A DNA stretch of 36,251 nucleotides from Hyphomicrobiales bacterium. GTDB taxonomy: Bacteria > Pseudomonadota > Alphaproteobacteria > Rhizobiales > NORP267. Below the pieces are notes generated by a model. It was not told the DNA's origin. It saw only the letters and a list, made by a program, of their open reading frames with translations, and ran no database searches. The DNA lies in contig JAJFGZ010000073.1 in NCBI GenBank assembly GCA_021775855.1, forward strand, positions 1 through 36,251, given 5' to 3'. Position numbers and translations under genes: made by a program. Positions 35,003 to 36,251 of the stretch are shown here, in pieces. Every line of letters begins with the position of its first letter. Within the stretch, counting starts at the first letter, position 1.

Positions 35003-36251
35003 CTAATCCAACGCCTTGACGATATTCTCGGTCATCTTCTTGGCGTCGGCGAACAACATCATGGTGTTGTCGCGAAAGAACAGTTCGTTACCGATCCCGG
35101 CATAGCCCGATGACATCGAGCGTTTGACGAACAGGACCGTCTTCGCGTTTTCAACGTCCAGCACCGGCATTCCGTAAATCGGAGATGTCTTATCGGTCTT
35201 TGCCGCCGGGTTGGTGACGTCGTTGGCGCCGATCACATAAGCCACGTCGGCGCGAGAAAATTCGGAATTGATGTCTTCCAGTTCAAACACTTCATCGTAG
35301 GGCACGTTGGCTTCCGCCAACAGCACATTCATGTGGCCGGGCATGCGCCCTGCGACCGGGTGAATGGCATAGGAGACATCGACCCCTTCAGCTTTCAGCT
35401 TGTCGGCCATTTCGCGAAGCGCGTGTTGCGCCTGCGCCACCGCCATGCCGTATCCAGGCACGATGATGACCTTGGTGGCATTCTTCATGATAAACGCGGC
35501 GTCTTCTGCAGAGCCCTGCTTGACCGGGCGCTCTTCAGCGTCATCGCCACCAACCGTCGCCGTCTCGCCACCAAACCCGCCAAGGATGACATTGAAGAAG
35601 GACCGGTTCATGCCCTTGCACATCACGTAGGAGAGAATCGCGCCGGACGATCCCACCAGCGCGCCGGTGACGATCAGCGCGATATTACCGAGCGTGAACC
35701 CGATGCCCGCCGCTGCCCAGCCCGAATAAGAATTCAGCATTGAGATGACGACCGGCATATCGGCCCCGCCAATCGGGATAATAATCAAAACACCAAGCGC
35801 CAACGCCAACAACGTGATCAACCAAAAAGCCGCGTGGCTTTCGCTTGACGCAAACCAGAACATCAAAATGACCAGCAGAATTCCGAGCCCGAGATTGACC
35901 ATGTGCTGCATGGGAAACGTGATTGGCGCGCCGGAAACCAACCCCTGCAATTTAGCAAAAGCAATGATCGAGCCCGTAAAGGTGATCGCTCCGATGGCCA
36001 CGCCCAGAGACATTTCAACAAGACTGGAGCCATGAATTTCGCCGGGCGCGCCGATCCCGAATGCAAGAGGCGCGTTGAGTGCCGCGGCTGCCACCATCAC
36101 CGCCGCAAGCCCGACAAGAGAATGAAAGGCCGCCACAAGTTGCGGCATAGCCGTCATCGGGATTCTCCGGGCCGTAACCGTCCCGATAGCTCCGCCAATA
36201 CCGATACCAGCAAATATCAGCAGCCAGCCAAAAAAGCCGCCAGGCATGGCC
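35003..36251 (-). CDS. pntB: NAD(P) transhydrogenase subunit beta (partial)
   Basis: PntB forms the proton channel and NADP(H)-binding domain of the membrane transhydrogenase, which uses the proton gradient to drive NADPH formation. The window holds about 416 codons; the first 50 or so lie beyond the right edge, since the family is about 465 aa. Visible parts are [36 protein letters not shown], several membrane helices, and the NADP domain with [31 protein letters not shown] and [12 protein letters not shown]. An in-frame ATG at 36247 is internal, not the start. Confidence 0.94.
   Translation of the reverse strand, partial: AMPGGFFGWLLIFAGIGIGGAIGTVTARRIPMTAMPQLVAAFHSLVGLAAVMVAAAALNAPLAFGIGAPGEIHGSSLVEMSLGVAIGAITFTGSIIAFAKLQGLVSGAPITFPMQHMVNLGLGILLVILMFWFASSESHAAFWLITLLALALGVLIIIPIGGADMPVVISMLNSYSGWAAAGIGFTLGNIALIVTGALVGSSGAILSYVMCKGMNRSFFNVILGGFGGETATVGGDDAEERPVKQGSAEDAAFIMKNATKVIIVPGYGMAVAQAQHALREMADKLKAEGVDVSYAIHPVAGRMPGHMNVLLAEANVPYDEVFELEDINSEFSRADVAYVIGANDVTNPAAKTDKTSPIYGMPVLDVENAKTVLFVKRSMSSGYAGIGNELFFRDNTMMLFADAKKMTENIVKALD

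Overview
The window is a gene-dense stretch of an alphaproteobacterial chromosome with moderately high GC. The lineage is inferred from several alphaproteobacterial markers: an RcdA-type DUF1465 protein, a TrcR/DUF1013 regulator, DUF4164 beside zapA, a 6S RNA between zapA and the 5-formyl-THF cyclo-ligase gene, two YdcH/DUF465 proteins near purEK-rpsU, and a MotA/ExbB-like plus OmpA pair after efp-suhB. A free-living Rhodospirillales-like organism is plausible, but the sequence alone does not fix the order. No rRNA, tRNA, CRISPR array, prophage or insertion sequence was seen.

Layout. 1-5271 (minus strand): DUF4164 coiled-coil protein, zapA, 6S RNA, 5-formyl-THF cyclo-ligase, a YmdB-type phosphoesterase, yebC, a nitronate monooxygenase-like gene, ruvC and ruvA (cut by the left edge). 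5539-14083 (plus strand): a central-carbon run tkt-gap-pgk-fba (class I aldolase), a degenerate ThiE-like gene, a Sel1-repeat protein, efp and a suhB-type phosphatase. 14222-16282: a proton-channel-like membrane pair (MotA/TolQ/ExbB plus OmpA/MotB). 16293-19011: an MsbA-like ABC exporter (minus), rpmE (plus) with a structured leader, and the RcdA-like gene (minus). 19012-21509: an intergenic region holding a candidate small RNA on the minus strand, then a quinone oxidoreductase and trcR on the plus strand. 21525-25418 (minus): a LysE-family exporter with a striking inverted repeat at its promoter, an SDR dehydrogenase, a DksA/TraR zinc protein and a propionyl-CoA synthetase. 25765-29151 (plus): a DUF2161 nuclease-fold protein between short direct repeats, a TauE/SafE permease and a DmdB-like acyl-CoA ligase. 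29157-31670: a DapA-family aldolase with a transcribed leader and terminator, two divergent DUF465 proteins and a GGDEF protein. 31907-34990 (plus): purE-purK, rpsU and a DMT permease. 35003 to the right edge (minus): pntB, cut by the edge.

Most genes are housekeeping: Holliday-junction processing, lower glycolysis and the pentose-phosphate link, folate and purine synthesis, ribosomal proteins, translation factors and cell-cycle control. The parts least explained by the protein genes are RNA-level and operator-like. They are a candidate sRNA of about 95 nt exposing CU-rich anti-Shine-Dalgarno motifs (19204-19299, minus), a long-range stem in the rpmE leader (18165-18212), a perfect 20-bp inverted repeat around the putative lysE promoter (22124-22170), and a promoter-to-terminator unit ahead of the dapA-like gene (30107-30285, minus). 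All four are read by eye and need comparative or transcript data.
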